The notes under the pieces are model-generated. The model was given only the letters and a program-made list of their open reading frames with translations. It was not told the origin of the DNA and did not search any database. Below are positions 6,001-6,384 of a stretch of DNA of 6,384 nt, in pieces (position 1 is the stretch's first letter; every line of letters begins with the position of its first letter). The DNA is from Methanocorpusculum sp. Lineage in GTDB: Archaea > Halobacteriota > Methanomicrobia > Methanomicrobiales > Methanocorpusculaceae. The translations under genes were made by a program, and so were the position numbers. The DNA is taken from contig DALTVX010000026.1 of assembly GCA_029987395.1 (NCBI GenBank), positions 1 through 6,384 of the forward strand, read 5' to 3'.

Positions 6001-6384
6001 TTAGTTCTCAACAATGATTCGGATCGGTGTCGGAAGTTTGTATCCGCTGTGAAGGAGTGCATCCTTCGCCTGATCGATATACTGCGGAGTTGTCCAGACG
6101 GTAAAAATACGCTGTCTTTCTTCAACACGGGCTGCAGTTCCAACAGGTTTGCCGAATGCAAGTCTCATACCTTCAGAAATACGGTCCGCACCTGCACCAG
6201 TTGCCTGCTTGTGTTCACGGAGAACATGGTGAGGGTATGGTCTGATCTTTAAGTGGAAATTGTTTCTTCCGACATCTTTCATTAGACGTCTATTCATATT
6301 GATACGTGCAGCTTCCATTGCCGTGTGACGGATCTGGCAAGCTTCAAGTGCTTCAAGATGAATAGCGACCGGGAACTCCTCAGA
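6001..6384 (-). CDS. rpl10e: 50S ribosomal protein L10e (uL16 family), partial at 5' end
   Basis: L10e is the archaeal and eukaryotic counterpart of bacterial L16. It is a large-subunit protein near the tRNA-binding sites and the peptidyl transferase centre. The visible 127 residues end in a normal stop (TAA, 6003-6001). They show the family signatures in order: EACQIRH near residue 14, NNFHLKIRPYPHHVLRE at about 42-58, the conserved loop GAGADRISEGMRLAFGK at about 64-80 followed by PVGTAARVEE, and KLPTPIRI close to the C-terminus. The reading frame is open to the right edge of the window, so about 40 N-terminal residues, the start codon and the promoter lie outside; the in-frame ATG at 6318 is an internal methionine, since recognisable L10e sequence continues upstream of it. 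The gene converges on polB. Confidence 0.97.
   Translation of the reverse strand, partial: SEEFPVAIHLEALEACQIRHTAMEAARINMNRRLMKDVGRNNFHLKIRPYPHHVLREHKQATGAGADRISEGMRLAFGKPVGTAARVEERQRIFTVWTTPQYIDQAKDALLHSGYKLPTPIRIIVEN

Noticed and set aside
5944..6252. A 102-codon plus-strand frame at the right end
   Set aside because: It is mostly antisense to the well-supported L10e gene and its translation has no recognisable features.
1..6384. Mobile element, CRISPR array, defence or toxin-antitoxin system
   Set aside because: Nearly all of the window is occupied by intact core genes; I see no arrayed repeats, transposase or integrase motifs, or small paired genes.

Overview
This window looks like ordinary chromosomal housekeeping DNA from a methanogenic euryarchaeon, most likely of the order Methanomicrobiales; the order is inferred from overall protein resemblance, and I would not fix a genus. 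The archaeal signs are a eukaryotic/archaeal-type ribosomal protein L10e, a family B replicative DNA polymerase with an archaeal N-terminal uracil-sensing pocket and a C-terminal PCNA-binding tail, TATA-box promoters instead of -35/-10 elements, genes with very short or no leader, and T-run terminators. I see no insertion sequence, integrase, CRISPR array, tRNA or rRNA, and no dense repeats.

Layout. On the minus strand, positions 1-740 hold the start of a riboflavin operon: a TATA box and a small inverted repeat, then a bacterial-type riboflavin synthase alpha chain (ribE), and two bases after its stop the first codons of another gene that resembles the N-terminus of RibB/RibBA. Upstream on the same strand, ilvD (dihydroxy-acid dehydratase; branched-chain amino acid and CoA-precursor synthesis) is a separate unit that ends in tandem T-runs. 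A 119-base divergent promoter region (2520-2638) separates ilvD from a plus-strand pair: a short malate/lactate dehydrogenase-family gene, whose stop codon overlaps the start of polB, the family B DNA polymerase. polB ends at an A7-TAC-T7 palindrome that could stop transcription from either side. It converges on the minus-strand ribosomal protein L10e gene, which runs off the right edge of the window.

How the genes relate. They serve separate core functions (flavin synthesis, amino acid synthesis, central carbon metabolism, replication, translation), and I find no evidence for a novel multi-gene system. The points most worth a second look are the bacterial-type riboflavin genes in an archaeal setting with a possible operator at the promoter, the translational coupling of a metabolic dehydrogenase to the replicative polymerase, the variant motifs in these two proteins, and the symmetrical terminator between polB and the L10e gene.
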